From Arthrobacter sp. MA-N2 (GTDB lineage: Bacteria > Actinomycetota > Actinomycetes > Actinomycetales > Micrococcaceae), in contig NZ_KI912155.1 of the NCBI RefSeq assembly GCF_000517125.1, positions 1,360,924 through 1,424,923 on the forward strand: a stretch of 64,000 nucleotides of DNA, in the 5' to 3' direction. Position numbers and translations under genes: made by a program. Below are positions 44,203 through 54,281 of this stretch, in pieces. Every line of letters begins with the position of its first letter. Positions within the stretch are counted from its first letter, which is position 1. The notes under the pieces are model-generated. The model saw only the letters and a program-made list of their open reading frames with translations. It was not told the origin of the DNA and did not search any database.

Positions 44203-44230
44203 TCCCTATCCCGACGCATCTGCGGGATCT

Positions 44231-44314
44231 GAGGGAGGGTTGGGCTAGGGGTGGGTATAGGTGAGGGAGGGTTGGGCTAGGGGTGGGTATAGGTGAGGGA
44301 GGGTTGGGCTAGGG
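44231..44314. repeat. Tandem repeat, 32-bp unit, 2.6 copies
   Basis: The unit begins GAGGGAGGGTTGGGCTAGGG and ends TGGGTATAGGT. Copies are at 44231-44262, 44263-44294 (identical) and a partial 44295-44314. The partial copy contains the TAG stop codon of the VOC-family gene (CTA at 44309-44311), so each unit carries a copy of that 3' end. Confidence 0.95.
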
Positions 44315-44977
44315 AGCCTGGGCCACGGTGGTGGTGCCGTCGCGCGGGGTGGGGATCGTCAGGACCGAGCCGACCATGGCTGAGCCGACGCCCGCGGCGG
44401 CGAGCCGGGTATCCAGGGCCGCGAGGTCGCCGTCGTACTCGAAAGCGAGGCCGCCTGCGGCAGTTTCCGCGGATTCCCGGACCACAAGGATGCCGCCGTT
44501 CTTCGTAGTGAAATCCGCGGCGCCAGTGGACATGTGCCGCGGCCGCGCGCCGATGTTGCGTAACTCCCGCGCGGCTTGCTGAACGTCCGGGGTGAGCCAG
44601 GTCCCGACGACGGCGAGTCGCGGATCCGCTTCAGGGCTGGTGCTGCGGCTGGCCGCCCTGTCTGCGAGGAAGCGGAAGCCGTCCTGCGCGACGATACGGA
44701 CGGCCTGGCCATGATCGGCGTCGATCAGCTCGGCCCGGGTTCCGTCCGCCGTGGTGCGGCGCGCAAACTCGGCCAGATCCCCTACTTCGACGCCGAACAC
44801 CGTTGTGCCGTCGTCGGGCGAGCCAAGGGCCGTGCGGTGCAGGGCGATCCGGCCCGCGCCGGAATCGAACTCCACCCAGCCGCCGTGGTCCGCGACGCAC
44901 ACGAGGCCCAGCGCCGTAAGAAGGCGCTTCCAGCCAGCGATGTCGGAGGTGAACTGGATGGGGCGGACGCGCAGCAT
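44309..44977 (-). CDS. VOC-superfamily (glyoxalase-like) protein
   Basis: The 222-residue protein has two vicinal-oxygen-chelate half-domains: the first around GWKRLLTALGLVCVADHGGWVEFDSGAGRIALHR and the second around VVGTWLTPDVQQAARELRNIGARPRHMS to GILVVRES. Metal-ligand His/Glu positions are only partly kept, so it may bind rather than transform a ligand. The stop codon lies inside the last unit of a 32-bp tandem repeat, which has duplicated sequence downstream of the gene without changing the protein. Confidence 0.8.
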   Translation of the reverse strand: MLRVRPIQFTSDIAGWKRLLTALGLVCVADHGGWVEFDSGAGRIALHRTALGSPDDGTTVFGVEVGDLAEFARRTTADGTRAELIDADHGQAVRIVAQDGFRFLADRAASRSTSPEADPRLAVVGTWLTPDVQQAARELRNIGARPRHMSTGAADFTTKNGGILVVRESAETAAGGLAFEYDGDLAALDTRLAAAGVGSAMVGSVLTIPTPRDGTTTVAQAP

Positions 44978-45041
44978 GGATCCTCCGGGACATAGCTCGA
45001 GTGGGCTTTCGTCTCAGCCTAGCTCGCACCAGAATGGGGCC

Positions 45042-45644
45042 ATGGCTGTTGAACTTGAAGAACTGATCGTCAAAGACGCTGCCGAATGGCGGTCCTGGCT
45101 CGAAAAGAACGGCGCCGATAGCCCCGGCGTGTGGCTCGTACTGCACAAAAAGGGCGGCAACGTGACGGAACTGGATTACGCCGCTGCTTTGGATGAGTGC
45201 CTCTGTTTCGGGTGGATCGACGGCCAAGGCAGAAGGCGCGACGACGAGAGCGTCTTCCAGCGCATGACCCGCCGCGGCCCTAAAAGCCCTTGGTCCAAAC
45301 GGAACGTTGCACACGTTGCCCGTTTGGAAGCCGAAGGGAAGATGACCGCCGCCGGCCGGGCCGCCGTCGAGGACGCAAAGGCCGACGGGCGCTGGGAGGC
45401 CGCCTACGTGGGTCAAGCGGATGCGGAAGTCCCCGAGGACCTCGCTGCCGCCATCGCCGCCGTTCCCGAAGCCCAGGCCATGTTCGATGTCCTGACGGCG
45501 GTCAACCGCTATTCCCTGATCTACCGCACCAACGCGGTGAAGAAGGCGGAGACCCGGGCCAGGAAGATTGCCGGCTTCGTGGAGATGTTGGCGCGGCAGG
45601 AGACCCCGCATCCGCAGAAGAAAAAGCCCGCGGTGGCAGAATAG
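45042..45644 (+). CDS. YdeI/OmpD-associated family protein
   Basis: The 200-residue protein matches the YdeI/Bacteriocin-protection-like family: AEWRSWLEKNGADSPGVWLVLHKKG, then LDECLCFGWIDGQGRRRDDESVFQRMTRRGPKSPWSKRN, and the helical tail with AVNRYSLIYRTNAVKKAETRARKIAGFVEML. Family members are linked to stress and antimicrobial-peptide resistance but are not enzymes of known reaction. The ATG at 45042 starts the homologous part; longer upstream reading is non-coding. The Lys-rich C-terminus is ordinary for the family. Confidence 0.88.
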   Translation: MAVELEELIVKDAAEWRSWLEKNGADSPGVWLVLHKKGGNVTELDYAAALDECLCFGWIDGQGRRRDDESVFQRMTRRGPKSPWSKRNVAHVARLEAEGKMTAAGRAAVEDAKADGRWEAAYVGQADAEVPEDLAAAIAAVPEAQAMFDVLTAVNRYSLIYRTNAVKKAETRARKIAGFVEMLARQETPHPQKKKPAVAE

Positions 45645-45652
45645 CCGGAGAG

Positions 45653-46162
45653 TTACCCGGGGGTTTCCCGGGCCAGGGCAGCGAGCCATTCAGGGGTGTC
45701 CTCGCCGAGCCGCTTGTCGAGTGTGACCCTGGCCTTGGCTGCGGCGATCTGGACCTTGCGGTCCTCGGGGCTCACTGAGGCGGGACGCTGCGACTGCGTA
45801 ACGGTGGGGGTTTCAGATGCCTTGGCCGCTGCCAGGAGGGCATCTTCCGTGCCGACTTTGAGGAGCTCGAGTTCCTCCCGGGACGCGAGCTCGCTTTGGC
45901 CCAGAATTTCGATGGCTTTCTGGCCCATCCCGGCCTCGGAGCGGCTGCGGGACCGGGATGCGTCCAGCGCCCATTGAGCCCGACGCCACCATTCGGACCT
46001 GTTGTCCGCCCGCGCCTTCTGCCGCAGGGACAGCAGGCCCACCACCGCGGCAACGATCGCCGCCACGAGGACCGCGAGTGGGCTGAGCGCACTGACGATC
46101 TGCCACCATTCCGCGGGCGGAGCGACCACTGTGACAGGCAACGGACTCGGTGAAGGGTTCAC
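45653..46162 (-). CDS. Hypothetical single-span membrane protein
   Basis: The 169-residue protein has a short N-terminus, one membrane helix at about residues 22-46 (SALSPLAVLVAAIVAAVVGLLSL) and a cytoplasmic, charged, mostly helical tail with a basic patch (RQKARADNRSEWWRRAQWALDASRSRSRSE). No family was recognised. The tail ends TPEWLAALARETPG. It converges with the YdeI-like gene, with only eight bases between their stops. Confidence 0.65.
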   Translation of the reverse strand: MNPSPSPLPVTVVAPPAEWWQIVSALSPLAVLVAAIVAAVVGLLSLRQKARADNRSEWWRRAQWALDASRSRSRSEAGMGQKAIEILGQSELASREELELLKVGTEDALLAAAKASETPTVTQSQRPASVSPEDRKVQIAAAKARVTLDKRLGEDTPEWLAALARETPG

Positions 46163-46191
46163 GCCTCCAGACTAGGCCTCGGCACTGACAA

Positions 46192-47358
46192 TTACTGGAC
46201 TCGCGAAGCGGCTTCCAGCACCGTCCATGCCTGCAGTTGCGTGGAGAGTCCGACGGCGGTGCCCGCCGGGTACGTTTCGGTGGCCGGGTGCCGGGGTTCC
46301 GTCGAGAACACCAGCCAGCCACCGCCGTCGTGCTTTCCGGACGTCCTGCCGGTAGCGTCGGTGCGCGTGGCGCGCCCCGTCCAGAGCGCCTCCGCGGTGT
46401 CGAGCACCAATTGGCGGGCGGTGGCACGGGTAACGGCAGGCAAACGCAGGTCCTTCGCGGCGAGCGCCAAGTAGCGGACCAGGATCCCGGTGAAGAGTCC
46501 GCCGTCGCCGGTTCCTTCGCCGCGCAGGACCAGGTTCTCCTGCTGCCTGGGAGACGCTTGCACGGTCAGATGTTCGGCCGCCGAGCCGACGAGGGCGGCT
46601 GCGCGTGCCAGGTTCGTTTCTCCACCCAGTTCCAACAAGGCGCCGAGTACCGGGCCTTGGTTGTAGGTGTAGATCTCCTCTGCCAGGACGAGTTTGCCTT
46701 CTTGGATTTTGGCACCGTCAAGGTATAGGCCCCGGGCGTGTTCGTAGAGCGTGGAATCGAGCCAGTCCAGCAGCCCTTGGGCACGCTCCGGTTTGCCGGT
46801 CCGGGCGAAATACAGGGCTACCGGGGCCGTGGCGGGGGTGTTTTTGAAATCTCGTGTGGTGTTCCAGAAGGTGCCACCACCCATGTGGTCCGTGGAGGCC
46901 GACTCGAACTGCGGCGAGAGGCTTTTCTGCAAGCGGGCGTTGCGCCGGCGGCCCGGCTTGTGCGATTTCTCGGCCAAGCCGTCCAGGCGGAGGGCCGCGA
47001 GGGCCAGCCATGCCATGTCGTCGTAGTAGCTGTTGACGTAGCGCAGGAAGTTGCGCAAGCGGATGGTGGTGACCAGGCGTGAAGCCAAGGCGCCGGCGCT
47101 AGGCCGGGTGGCGCCGTCGAACCTTGATCCCGAAGCCAGCTCGCGCATGCCGGCGTCCACGAGGCAATCGACGTAGTGCGCCTGCCACCAATAGTTCCAT
47201 GGCTGGAACGGAAATCGGTTCGAGGGGCAGCGCGACGCAGCGAGATGGGTTCCCGGGAGGAACACGAGGCGCCGGCCGAAATGCCGGGTCACCGAGCGTG
47301 CGGCGTCGTTGGCCCGGGCGGCCCAAACCGGTGTTTCGGGCGTTCCGGGGGCTGGCAT
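46192..47358 (-). CDS. Glycoside hydrolase family 76 protein (alpha-1,6-mannanase-like)
   Basis: The 388-residue protein is a GH76-type (alpha/alpha)6 barrel. The twin catalytic aspartates are in NSYYDDMAWLALAALRLDGL, and PWNYWWQAHYVDCLVDAG and EIYTYNQGPVLGALLELGG are further family blocks. GH76 enzymes cleave alpha-1,6-mannan. There is no signal peptide, so it may act on cytoplasmic or imported mannan fragments, or its start may lie elsewhere. It is on its own, not in a polysaccharide-use locus. Confidence 0.88.
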   Translation of the reverse strand: MPAPGTPETPVWAARANDAARSVTRHFGRRLVFLPGTHLAASRCPSNRFPFQPWNYWWQAHYVDCLVDAGMRELASGSRFDGATRPSAGALASRLVTTIRLRNFLRYVNSYYDDMAWLALAALRLDGLAEKSHKPGRRRNARLQKSLSPQFESASTDHMGGGTFWNTTRDFKNTPATAPVALYFARTGKPERAQGLLDWLDSTLYEHARGLYLDGAKIQEGKLVLAEEIYTYNQGPVLGALLELGGETNLARAAALVGSAAEHLTVQASPRQQENLVLRGEGTGDGGLFTGILVRYLALAAKDLRLPAVTRATARQLVLDTAEALWTGRATRTDATGRTSGKHDGGGWLVFSTEPRHPATETYPAGTAVGLSTQLQAWTVLEAASRVQ

Positions 47359-47467
47359 GGTGACAGCTTAACGCGACAGCGTGAACGGCTTGCCCTCCAC
47401 AGTGCACAATCAACGTGATTCAGTTAACATGCATTAACGGATTTTGGTTCTGCATCAAGGAGGATGG

Positions 47468-48259
47468 ATGGACATCAAGGGCGCAGTGGCGTTGATAACC
47501 GGCGGAGCTTCGGGACTGGGGGCAGCAACCGCCAGGCGATTGCTCGACGCCGGAGCATCAGTAGTGCTGCTTGATCTCCGCTCTTCACCGGGTGAGTCCC
47601 TCGCTGCCGAACTCAATGCCTCGGGAGCCGAAGGCAAAGCGGTGTTCGTCCCCGCCGACGTCACTAACGAGGATCAGGTACAGGCCGCGGTGGATGCCGC
47701 CGTCGCCCTTGGCCCGCTCCGGATCCTGGTCAACTGCGCCGGTATCGCAACCCCGGGCAAGGTGCTCGGCAAGGACGGCGTGCTTCCGCTGGAGAACTTC
47801 AACCGGGTCATCCAGATCAACCTCGTAGGTACCTTCAACGTGATCCGCTTGGCCGCAGCCGCGATGGTCCGGAACGAGCCTGCGTCTACCGAGCTCGGCG
47901 GTGAAGAACGCGGCGTCATCATCAATACGGCCTCCGTGGCGGCGTTCGACGGCCAGATCGGGCAGCCCGCATATGCCGCGTCCAAGGGGGCGGTGGCCGC
48001 CATGACACTACCCCTGGCCCGCGAACTGGCGCGCTCGCTGGTCCGCGTCATGGCCATCGCGCCGGGCATCTTCGAAACCCCCATGCTGGCAGGATTGCCG
48101 CAGGATGCCCAACTGTCCCTGGGCCAGCAAGTACCGCACCCCGCCCGTCTGGGCCGGCCCGCCGAATATGCCAACCTGGTGGCGCACATCGTGGAAAACG
48201 CCATGCTCAACGGCGAAACCATCCGCCTTGACGGCGCTATCCGGATGGCACCGAAGTGA
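47468..48259 (+). CDS. SDR-family 3-hydroxyacyl-CoA dehydrogenase type (HSD10-like)
   Basis: The 263-residue short-chain dehydrogenase has the NAD motif [19 protein letters not shown], the NCAG motif, and the catalytic Ser-Tyr-Lys in [24 protein letters not shown]. The [28 protein letters not shown] block is characteristic of 17beta-HSD10/short-chain 3-hydroxyacyl-CoA dehydrogenases of branched-chain amino acid and fatty acid degradation. CAAGGAGG lies just before the ATG. It overlaps the acyl-CoA dehydrogenase by four bases (GTGA), supporting a beta-oxidation pair. Confidence 0.9.
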   Translation: MDIKGAVALITGGASGLGAATARRLLDAGASVVLLDLRSSPGESLAAELNASGAEGKAVFVPADVTNEDQVQAAVDAAVALGPLRILVNCAGIATPGKVLGKDGVLPLENFNRVIQINLVGTFNVIRLAAAAMVRNEPASTELGGEERGVIINTASVAAFDGQIGQPAYAASKGAVAAMTLPLARELARSLVRVMAIAPGIFETPMLAGLPQDAQLSLGQQVPHPARLGRPAEYANLVAHIVENAMLNGETIRLDGAIRMAPK

Positions 48260-49521
48260 GCCAGACGCATAAGGCGGCAGCCGGCGTCGGGCGTTCGTCT
48301 GGCTCTTTGCCGGACTCTTTGCCGGGGGCGGATTTTTTCGATTTCGAATCGCTCCTCAGCGTCCAGGAACAACGCAAGATCAATGAACTCCGGGAATTCC
48401 TTGCCACGGAAATCGCGCCCTACGCCAAGGATTGGTGGGACAAGGCCGAGTTCCCGGCGCACATCCTGCCCAAGCTCGCCGCGCTTCGCCTGAGCACGCC
48501 GACCCACCGCGGCTACAGCAACCTGTTCGCCGGGCTCGTCATTGCGGAAATGACCCGCGTGGACACCTCCATTGCCACGTTCTTCATGGTCCACCACGAC
48601 CTCTTCATCGAAGCGCTCTACGAGTTCGGTTCCAAGGAGCAACAGGACCGATACCTGGACGATGCCTCCAACCTGAGGACCACCGGAGCCTTCGCGCTCA
48701 CTGAACCTGACCATGGATCCGACGTGGCCGGCGGCATGCAGACGGTGGCCCGTCGGGTCGCCGGGGGAGGCGACGACGGCGGCGACTACTGGGTGCTCAA
48801 CGGCGCCAAGCGCTGGATCGGCAACGGGACGTTCTGCGACCACGTGCTCGTCTGGGCACGGGACGAGGCCGACGGCGCCATCCGCGGCTTCATCGTGGAC
48901 GCCACGCTTCCCGGAGTGACGCGAACCAGGATCGAGAACAAGATCGCCCTGCGTACCGTGCAAAACGCCGACATTGTCCTCAAGGACGTCCGGGTCGCCG
49001 AGGCGGACCGTTTCGCCGGGGTCAACAGTTTCGCCGATACCAACCACCTGCTGCGCGGTTCCAGGCTCATGGTGGCCTGGCAGGCCGTGGGGCAGCAATT
49101 GGCGGCGTTCGACGTCGCCCGGCAGTACGCGCTCGAGCGCCAGCAGTTCGGCCGGCCGTTGGCGAAGTTCCAGCTCATCCAGCAGCAACTGGTGGACATG
49201 CTCGGAAATGCCGTGGCCAGCATGGGCATGATGGTGCGGATCGCCCAGCTGCAGGAGGACATGTACACCGACAGCAAGGGAGTGCGGCACGGTGGCGCCC
49301 AAATGGCCCAAGTGGCGCTGGCCAAGTCCTATTGCAGTGCCCGCATGCGCGAAACCGTGGCCATGGGCCGGTCCATCCTCGGTGGAAACGGGATTGTGAC
49401 CGATTATCGGATGGCCAAGATCTTTGCCGACGCCGAGGCGATCTACACGTACGAGGGATCGTTCGAGATCAACTCACTCATCGTGGGCCGGGCCGTGACG
49501 GGGGTTTCCGCGATCGTGTGA
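48256..49521 (+). CDS. Acyl-CoA dehydrogenase, glutaryl-CoA-dehydrogenase-like
   Basis: The 421-residue flavoprotein carries the acyl-CoA dehydrogenase signatures [17 protein letters not shown] and, near the C-terminus, [37 protein letters not shown], where the TYEG glutamate is the catalytic base. The overall shape matches glutaryl-CoA and short-chain acyl-CoA dehydrogenases of Actinobacteria. The GTG start overlaps the stop of the SDR gene. The first 25 residues are a Ser/Gly-rich extension. Substrate is inferred only roughly. Confidence 0.9.
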   Translation: MSQTHKAAAGVGRSSGSLPDSLPGADFFDFESLLSVQEQRKINELREFLATEIAPYAKDWWDKAEFPAHILPKLAALRLSTPTHRGYSNLFAGLVIAEMTRVDTSIATFFMVHHDLFIEALYEFGSKEQQDRYLDDASNLRTTGAFALTEPDHGSDVAGGMQTVARRVAGGGDDGGDYWVLNGAKRWIGNGTFCDHVLVWARDEADGAIRGFIVDATLPGVTRTRIENKIALRTVQNADIVLKDVRVAEADRFAGVNSFADTNHLLRGSRLMVAWQAVGQQLAAFDVARQYALERQQFGRPLAKFQLIQQQLVDMLGNAVASMGMMVRIAQLQEDMYTDSKGVRHGGAQMAQVALAKSYCSARMRETVAMGRSILGGNGIVTDYRMAKIFADAEAIYTYEGSFEINSLIVGRAVTGVSAIV

Positions 49522-49527
49522 GGGTCT

Positions 49528-50364
49528 TTAGACGATCCGTCCCGCCGGCAGTTTCTCCCCGGCTTCGACCGCCACGTCGATCGAGTTTCCCGGCACCGGC
49601 ATGGGGCACGTGCCGTACGGGGTGAAAGCGCTGGGGTAGTTGATGGCTCGGTTGAAGTCCAGCACGACGGACCCATCGGGCCGGGGGCGTGAGACGGACA
49701 GCTTGCGCCATTCGTCCGTGGTGTCGCCGTTCGTTTCGTCGTGGAACGTGACGGTGAGGGCTCCGAGCTTCTCCGCCTCGGCATGCAGGCGCACCTCGTG
49801 GGGAAGGCCCGGCGCCCGGAAGACGACTTCGCCCACGGACCGGTGCACCCCGTCCACCAAGGGGTTGGCCGTCCCGATCGGTACATCCACCGGCTCGGGG
49901 TAGGGCTCGAAGCGACCCTCGAGCACCCAGGCGGGATTGAACTCGTAGGTGGGCACGGCGTCGAACTCGGTCAACACGGGCGAGGAGTCATCCCTGGTGC
50001 GGATGGCGTATTTGTCCGCGCGCATGGCGAGTTCCACCACTACTTGCCTGCCGTCAGTGCCGCCGAATTGCACCCACATGAGCGATTCCTCGTCCTGGAG
50101 GGTGGCCGAAATCGTGCCGTCCACGGGAGCTCCCGTTTCCGCGAGCGTGAGCCCGTCCGCCGCGCTCGCGGTGAGGGCCGCCGTCGTACCGTCCGTTGAC
50201 CAGAGCCCCGGGACGAGTTCGACGGCGGCGGGTGCGGATTCGAGCCACTGGAACGAGGTGAGGGTCAGCCAGCCGTGGTCCGCTGCGAGGGCGGCGTTAC
50301 GGCCGTTGCGGAAACGCTGCCAGCGTTCCAGCTGGGCATTGCTTGCGGGAGCTGTTGTGCTCAT
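49528..50364 (-). CDS. DUF1684 family protein
   Basis: The 278-residue protein matches DUF1684: RNGRNAALAADHGWLTLTSFQWL near the N-terminus and the strongly conserved C-terminal block DEWRKLSVSRPRPDGSVVLDFNRAINYPSAFTPYGTCPMPVPGN with invariant Asn-Pro-Cys-Pro residues. The function of the family is unknown. The start MSTTAPASN lies after a GGAGGAACC ribosome site. It is convergent with the acyl-CoA dehydrogenase, six bases apart, so no separate terminator fits between them. Confidence 0.88.
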   Translation of the reverse strand: MSTTAPASNAQLERWQRFRNGRNAALAADHGWLTLTSFQWLESAPAAVELVPGLWSTDGTTAALTASAADGLTLAETGAPVDGTISATLQDEESLMWVQFGGTDGRQVVVELAMRADKYAIRTRDDSSPVLTEFDAVPTYEFNPAWVLEGRFEPYPEPVDVPIGTANPLVDGVHRSVGEVVFRAPGLPHEVRLHAEAEKLGALTVTFHDETNGDTTDEWRKLSVSRPRPDGSVVLDFNRAINYPSAFTPYGTCPMPVPGNSIDVAVEAGEKLPAGRIV

Positions 50365-50432
50365 GGTTCCTCCAGCGGCTTGGACGGTGTGTGGTTGCCT
50401 TAACCATGCACCTTTCGCCGCCATTCCCGGAA

Positions 50433-50498
50433 CCCAACTGGCTCGCAGTTGTTGTCGTTCTGAGGGCTCAAAACGACAACAACTGCGAGTCAGTTGGG
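50433..50498. repeat. Long hairpin repeat, family A, copy 3
   Basis: Arms starting CCCAACTGGCTCGCAGTTG and closing TGAG-GG-CTCA pair over 32 positions with two mismatches. The right arm (ACGACAACAACTGCGAGTCAG) is identical to that of the copy at 28223-28292. It lies in the divergent gap between the DUF1684 gene and ppc. Confidence 0.9.
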
Positions 50499-50647
50499 CG
50501 GGCGGGTACGGGGGCAGCGACAACATTTGGGACGGATTGCCACCACCGGAAGAGCTGCGGGTAAGATTCCCTAGGAAATATTAGTAATCCGGCTCACAGT
50601 ATCCAGCGCAGTGTACGGGCCACACACAACGCCAGAAGGTATTTTTC

Positions 50648-53446
50648 ATGGTTGACACTGCACATCTCAGCACCGACCTTGCCGCGGAACTCCGGGCGGA
50701 CGTCCGCCGCGTCTCCACGCTTCTCGGGGAGTCGTTGGTCCGCCAGCACGGGCCGGAGCTTTTGCAGCTCGTTGAGCAGGTGCGGTTGCTCACCAAGGAA
50801 TCCAAGGAAGCAGCCCGCGGCGGTGCTGACGCCACAGGCCCCTGGAGCGCGCACGACGTCGTCGCACAGGTCCGGGAGCTGCTCGCCTCATTGCCGCTTG
50901 AGGAAGCCACGGAGCTGGTGCGCGCCTTCGCCTTCTATTTTCACCTTGCCAACGCCGCCGAGCAGGTGCACCGCGTCCGCGGGCTGCGCACGCGCAAGGA
51001 AAAGGACGGCTGGCTGGCCAAAGCCGTGACGGAGATTGCCGAGGAAGCCGGAACCCAGGCCCTGCAGGACGTCGTCAACGAGCTTGACGTTCGCCCGATC
51101 TTCACCGCCCACCCCACCGAAGCCTCCCGCCGTTCCGTGCTGGACAAGGTCCGCAAGCTCTCGGACGTCCTGGCCGAATCCACTCTCGAGGGCACGGCCG
51201 CGCGCCGACGCCAGGACCGCCAACTCGCCGAGGTCATTGACCAGATGTGGCAGACCGACGAACTGCGCCAAGTCCGTCCCACCCCCGTGGACGAGGCCCG
51301 GAACGCCATCTACTACCTCAGCAGCATCCTGACCGACGCCATGCCGGAAATGCTCACTGACCTAACTGAACTGCTGGGCGAACACGGCGTGGTCCTGCCC
51401 CCGCACAACGCCCCCATCCGCTTCGGGTCCTGGATCGGCGGGGACCGCGATGGCAACCCGAACGTCACCGCCTCTGTGACCCGCGAAGTCCTGCAGCTTC
51501 AGAACCAGCACGCCGTGCGGATCAGCATCTCCATGATCGACGAACTGATCTCCATCCTCTCCAACTCCACGGCTTTGGTGGACGCGGAAGAGGACCTCCT
51601 GGACTCGATCGCCGTCGACCTCAAGAACCTGCCGGGCCTGGACAGACGCGTCCTGGAGTTGAACGCGCAGGAGCCCTACCGCCTCAAGCTGACGTGCATC
51701 AAGGCCAAGCTCATCAACACCGGCCGCCGAGTGGCCGCATCCAAATACCACGAAGCCGGCCGCGACTACGCATCAACCTCGGAGCTGCTGGCCGAACTCG
51801 AGCTGCTGGAAACCTCGCTGCGCAAGCACTCGGCGGTGCTCGTGGCGGACGGCGCTTTGGCCCGTGTCCGCCGTGCGATCGCCTCCTTCGGGCTGCACTT
51901 GGCGACCCTCGACATCCGTGAGCATGCCGATTACCACCACGACGCCGTCGGGCAGTTGATGGACCGGATCGGCGTGGGAACCCCGTACGGCGAGTTGAGC
52001 CGCGCCGAGCGCTTCGAGCGGCTGAGCGCGGAGCTGGCTTCCCGCCGCCCATTGTCCGGCCACCCCATCAAGCTCGACGGCGACGGCGACCGCACGTACG
52101 ACGTCTTCCGCAGCATCCGCCACGCCCTCCAAACCTACGGGCCCGACGTCGTCGAGACCTACATCATCTCCATGACCCGCGGAGCGGACGACGTCCTGGC
52201 CGCCGCGGTGCTAGCCCGTGAGGCCGGGCTGATCGACCTTTTTGGCGCGGCTCCCTACGCCAAGATCGGTTTCGCTCCGCTCCTGGAGACCGTGGAAGAA
52301 CTGCGTGCCTCGGCCGAAATCGTGGACCTGCTGCTCTCCGATCCTTCCTACCGCGAGCTCGTCCGGCTGCGCGACGATGTCCAGGAAATCATGCTGGGTT
52401 ACTCAGACTCCAATAAGGAATCCGGGGTCATGACCAGCCAGTGGGAGATCCACAAAACCCAGCGCAAGCTGCGCGACGTAGCGGCCAAGCACGGCGTGAA
52501 CGTCAGGCTGTTCCACGGCCGCGGCGGCTCGGTGGGCCGCGGCGGGGGACCCACTTACGACGCCATCATGGCCCAGCCGAACGGGGTGCTCGAAGGCGCC
52601 ATCAAGTTCACTGAGCAAGGCGAAGTCATCTCGGACAAGTACTCGCTGCCGGAGCTCGCCCGCGAAAACCTTGAGCTTTCCCTGGCCGCCGTGATGCAGG
52701 GCTCCGCGCTGCACCGCACCCCACGCACTTCCGACGACGAGCGCGAACGCTACGGGCAGGTCATGGAGATCATTTCGGACGCCGCGTTTGCCCAGTACCG
52801 CACGCTGATCGACGATCCGGACCTGCCCGCGTATTTCCTGGCTTCCACGCCGGTGGAGCAGCTAGGTTCCCTGAACATCGGCTCGCGGCCGTCCAAGCGC
52901 CCCGATTCCGGAGCCGGCCTGGGTGGGTTGCGGGCTATCCCGTGGGTGTTCGGTTGGACGCAGTCACGGCAGATCGTCCCGGGCTGGTTCGGCGTGGGCT
53001 CAGGGTTAGAGGCCGCCCGCGAAGCAGGCAACTCCGCTGAACTCGCCGAGATGACGAAGCGCTGGCACTTCTTCCAGTCCGTGATTTCCAATGTGGAGAT
53101 GACCTTGGCCAAGACGGACATGGACATCGCCGGGCACTACGTGTCTTCGCTGGTTCCGGAAGAGCTGCACCACCTGTTCAAGGCAATCCGCGCGGAGTAC
53201 GATCTCACCGTTGCCGAAGTGGAGCTCTTGAGCGGCGAAACCGAACTCCTGGAAGCCCAGCCGACGCTCAAGCGTTCCCTGGAAATCCGCGACCAATACC
53301 TGGACCCCATCAGCTATCTGCAGGTGGAATTGCTGCGCCGCGTCCGCGAAGCCTCCATTTCCGGCGCCGAGATCGACGAACGACTTCAGCGGGCCATGCT
53401 CATCACCGTCAACGGAGTGGCCGCCGGCCTCCGCAACACCGGCTAA
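50648..53446 (+). CDS. ppc: Phosphoenolpyruvate carboxylase
   Basis: The 932-residue enzyme carboxylates PEP to oxaloacetate. Key motifs are [14 protein letters not shown] (catalytic His, about residue 156), [22 protein letters not shown], and the glycine loop [14 protein letters not shown] near residue 620. AGAAGG lies ten bases before the ATG. Length and all active-site residues are intact. It stands alone as an anaplerotic gene, complementing the glyoxylate shunt elsewhere in the window. Confidence 0.97.
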   Translation: MVDTAHLSTDLAAELRADVRRVSTLLGESLVRQHGPELLQLVEQVRLLTKESKEAARGGADATGPWSAHDVVAQVRELLASLPLEEATELVRAFAFYFHLANAAEQVHRVRGLRTRKEKDGWLAKAVTEIAEEAGTQALQDVVNELDVRPIFTAHPTEASRRSVLDKVRKLSDVLAESTLEGTAARRRQDRQLAEVIDQMWQTDELRQVRPTPVDEARNAIYYLSSILTDAMPEMLTDLTELLGEHGVVLPPHNAPIRFGSWIGGDRDGNPNVTASVTREVLQLQNQHAVRISISMIDELISILSNSTALVDAEEDLLDSIAVDLKNLPGLDRRVLELNAQEPYRLKLTCIKAKLINTGRRVAASKYHEAGRDYASTSELLAELELLETSLRKHSAVLVADGALARVRRAIASFGLHLATLDIREHADYHHDAVGQLMDRIGVGTPYGELSRAERFERLSAELASRRPLSGHPIKLDGDGDRTYDVFRSIRHALQTYGPDVVETYIISMTRGADDVLAAAVLAREAGLIDLFGAAPYAKIGFAPLLETVEELRASAEIVDLLLSDPSYRELVRLRDDVQEIMLGYSDSNKESGVMTSQWEIHKTQRKLRDVAAKHGVNVRLFHGRGGSVGRGGGPTYDAIMAQPNGVLEGAIKFTEQGEVISDKYSLPELARENLELSLAAVMQGSALHRTPRTSDDERERYGQVMEIISDAAFAQYRTLIDDPDLPAYFLASTPVEQLGSLNIGSRPSKRPDSGAGLGGLRAIPWVFGWTQSRQIVPGWFGVGSGLEAAREAGNSAELAEMTKRWHFFQSVISNVEMTLAKTDMDIAGHYVSSLVPEELHHLFKAIRAEYDLTVAEVELLSGETELLEAQPTLKRSLEIRDQYLDPISYLQVELLRRVREASISGAEIDERLQRAMLITVNGVAAGLRNTG

Positions 53447-53462
53447 GCACTTCTTTCCCGGC

Positions 53463-53545
53463 CGACGCTCGCTCAGCTATGTGGGCTTTTCGGGGAACGC
53501 TCACTCACCTATGCGGGCGCTCGCCGGAACGCTCCTGCACCTTTG
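53463..53545. repeat. Intergenic repeat, family C, copy 4, overlapping a gene end
   Basis: Three cores (CGACGCTCGCTCAGCTATG, GAACGCTCACTCACCTATG and CCGGAACGCTCCTGCACC) are spaced about 35 bases. The repeat runs into the last 14 codons of the ABC ATPase gene, so it supplies that protein's C-terminus and stop codon. Confidence 0.7.
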
Positions 53546-54281
53546 CTCCGTAGTCCACCACGAGCGTCAAACGGGGCACACCGCCGTCGGAATATGACAG
53601 CGTGCTGACCGGAACGCCGTACAGGGACGAAAGCTCGGCATCGGTCAGCAGCTCGGCGGCGCGGCCGGCGCGGGCGCCGGTGCGGCCCAAGAGAACAACC
53701 TGACCGGCCAGGTGCATAGCGTGGTCCGGGTGATGGGTACTCAGGAGCAACGCCATGCCGTCGGCCATGAGCTCGCGCAGCAGCGTCAAGACCCTCACCT
53801 GGTTCTTCAGGTCAAGCCCGGTGGCCGGCTCGTCCAGGACCAGGAGGGGTGAGCCTGCGGCGATGGCCCGGGCGATGAGGACCAGCTGTTGCTCGCCGCC
53901 GCTCAGAGTGGGGAAGAGCCGGTCTTGGAGCTGGGCGGCGCCCACCCGTTCCATTGCGTCCAAAGCGGCGGCACGATCGGCACTTCCCGGCGTGCGGAAG
54001 ACACCCACATGCCTCGCCCGCCCCATCAGCACCATGTCCAGGGCGCGGTAGGCGAAAGCGCTGCCATGTGCCTGAGGCACGAATCCCGCGCTCTGCTCCC
54101 GGAAAACCACCCCTTCCAAGGGTGCCAGCAGCCCGGCAGCGCAGCGCACCAAGGTGGTCTTACCGCTTCCATTAGGTCCCAACACCGCGGTTGCCGTGCC
54201 CGGGGACACCCTGAAGCTCACGTCGCGAAAGACCCATTTCCGCTGGTTGTAGCCAAAGCCCACTTGGTCCAGTTCAAGCAC
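53505..54281 (-). CDS. ABC transporter ATPase for iron/heme/cobalamin (FecE type)
   Basis: The 258-residue ATPase has Walker A LGPNGSGKTTLVRC, the ABC signature TLSGGEQQLVLIARAIA, Walker B LLVLDEPATGLD and switch His in STHHPDHA, the FecE/BtuD pattern. It is the third gene of the importer. Its stop lies within an intergenic repeat, so the last residues (KVQERSGERPHR) look repeat-derived rather than conserved. The start overlaps the permease stop by eight bases. Confidence 0.92.
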   Translation of the reverse strand: MLELDQVGFGYNQRKWVFRDVSFRVSPGTATAVLGPNGSGKTTLVRCAAGLLAPLEGVVFREQSAGFVPQAHGSAFAYRALDMVLMGRARHVGVFRTPGSADRAAALDAMERVGAAQLQDRLFPTLSGGEQQLVLIARAIAAGSPLLVLDEPATGLDLKNQVRVLTLLRELMADGMALLLSTHHPDHAMHLAGQVVLLGRTGARAGRAAELLTDAELSSLYGVPVSTLSYSDGGVPRLTLVVDYGAKVQERSGERPHR

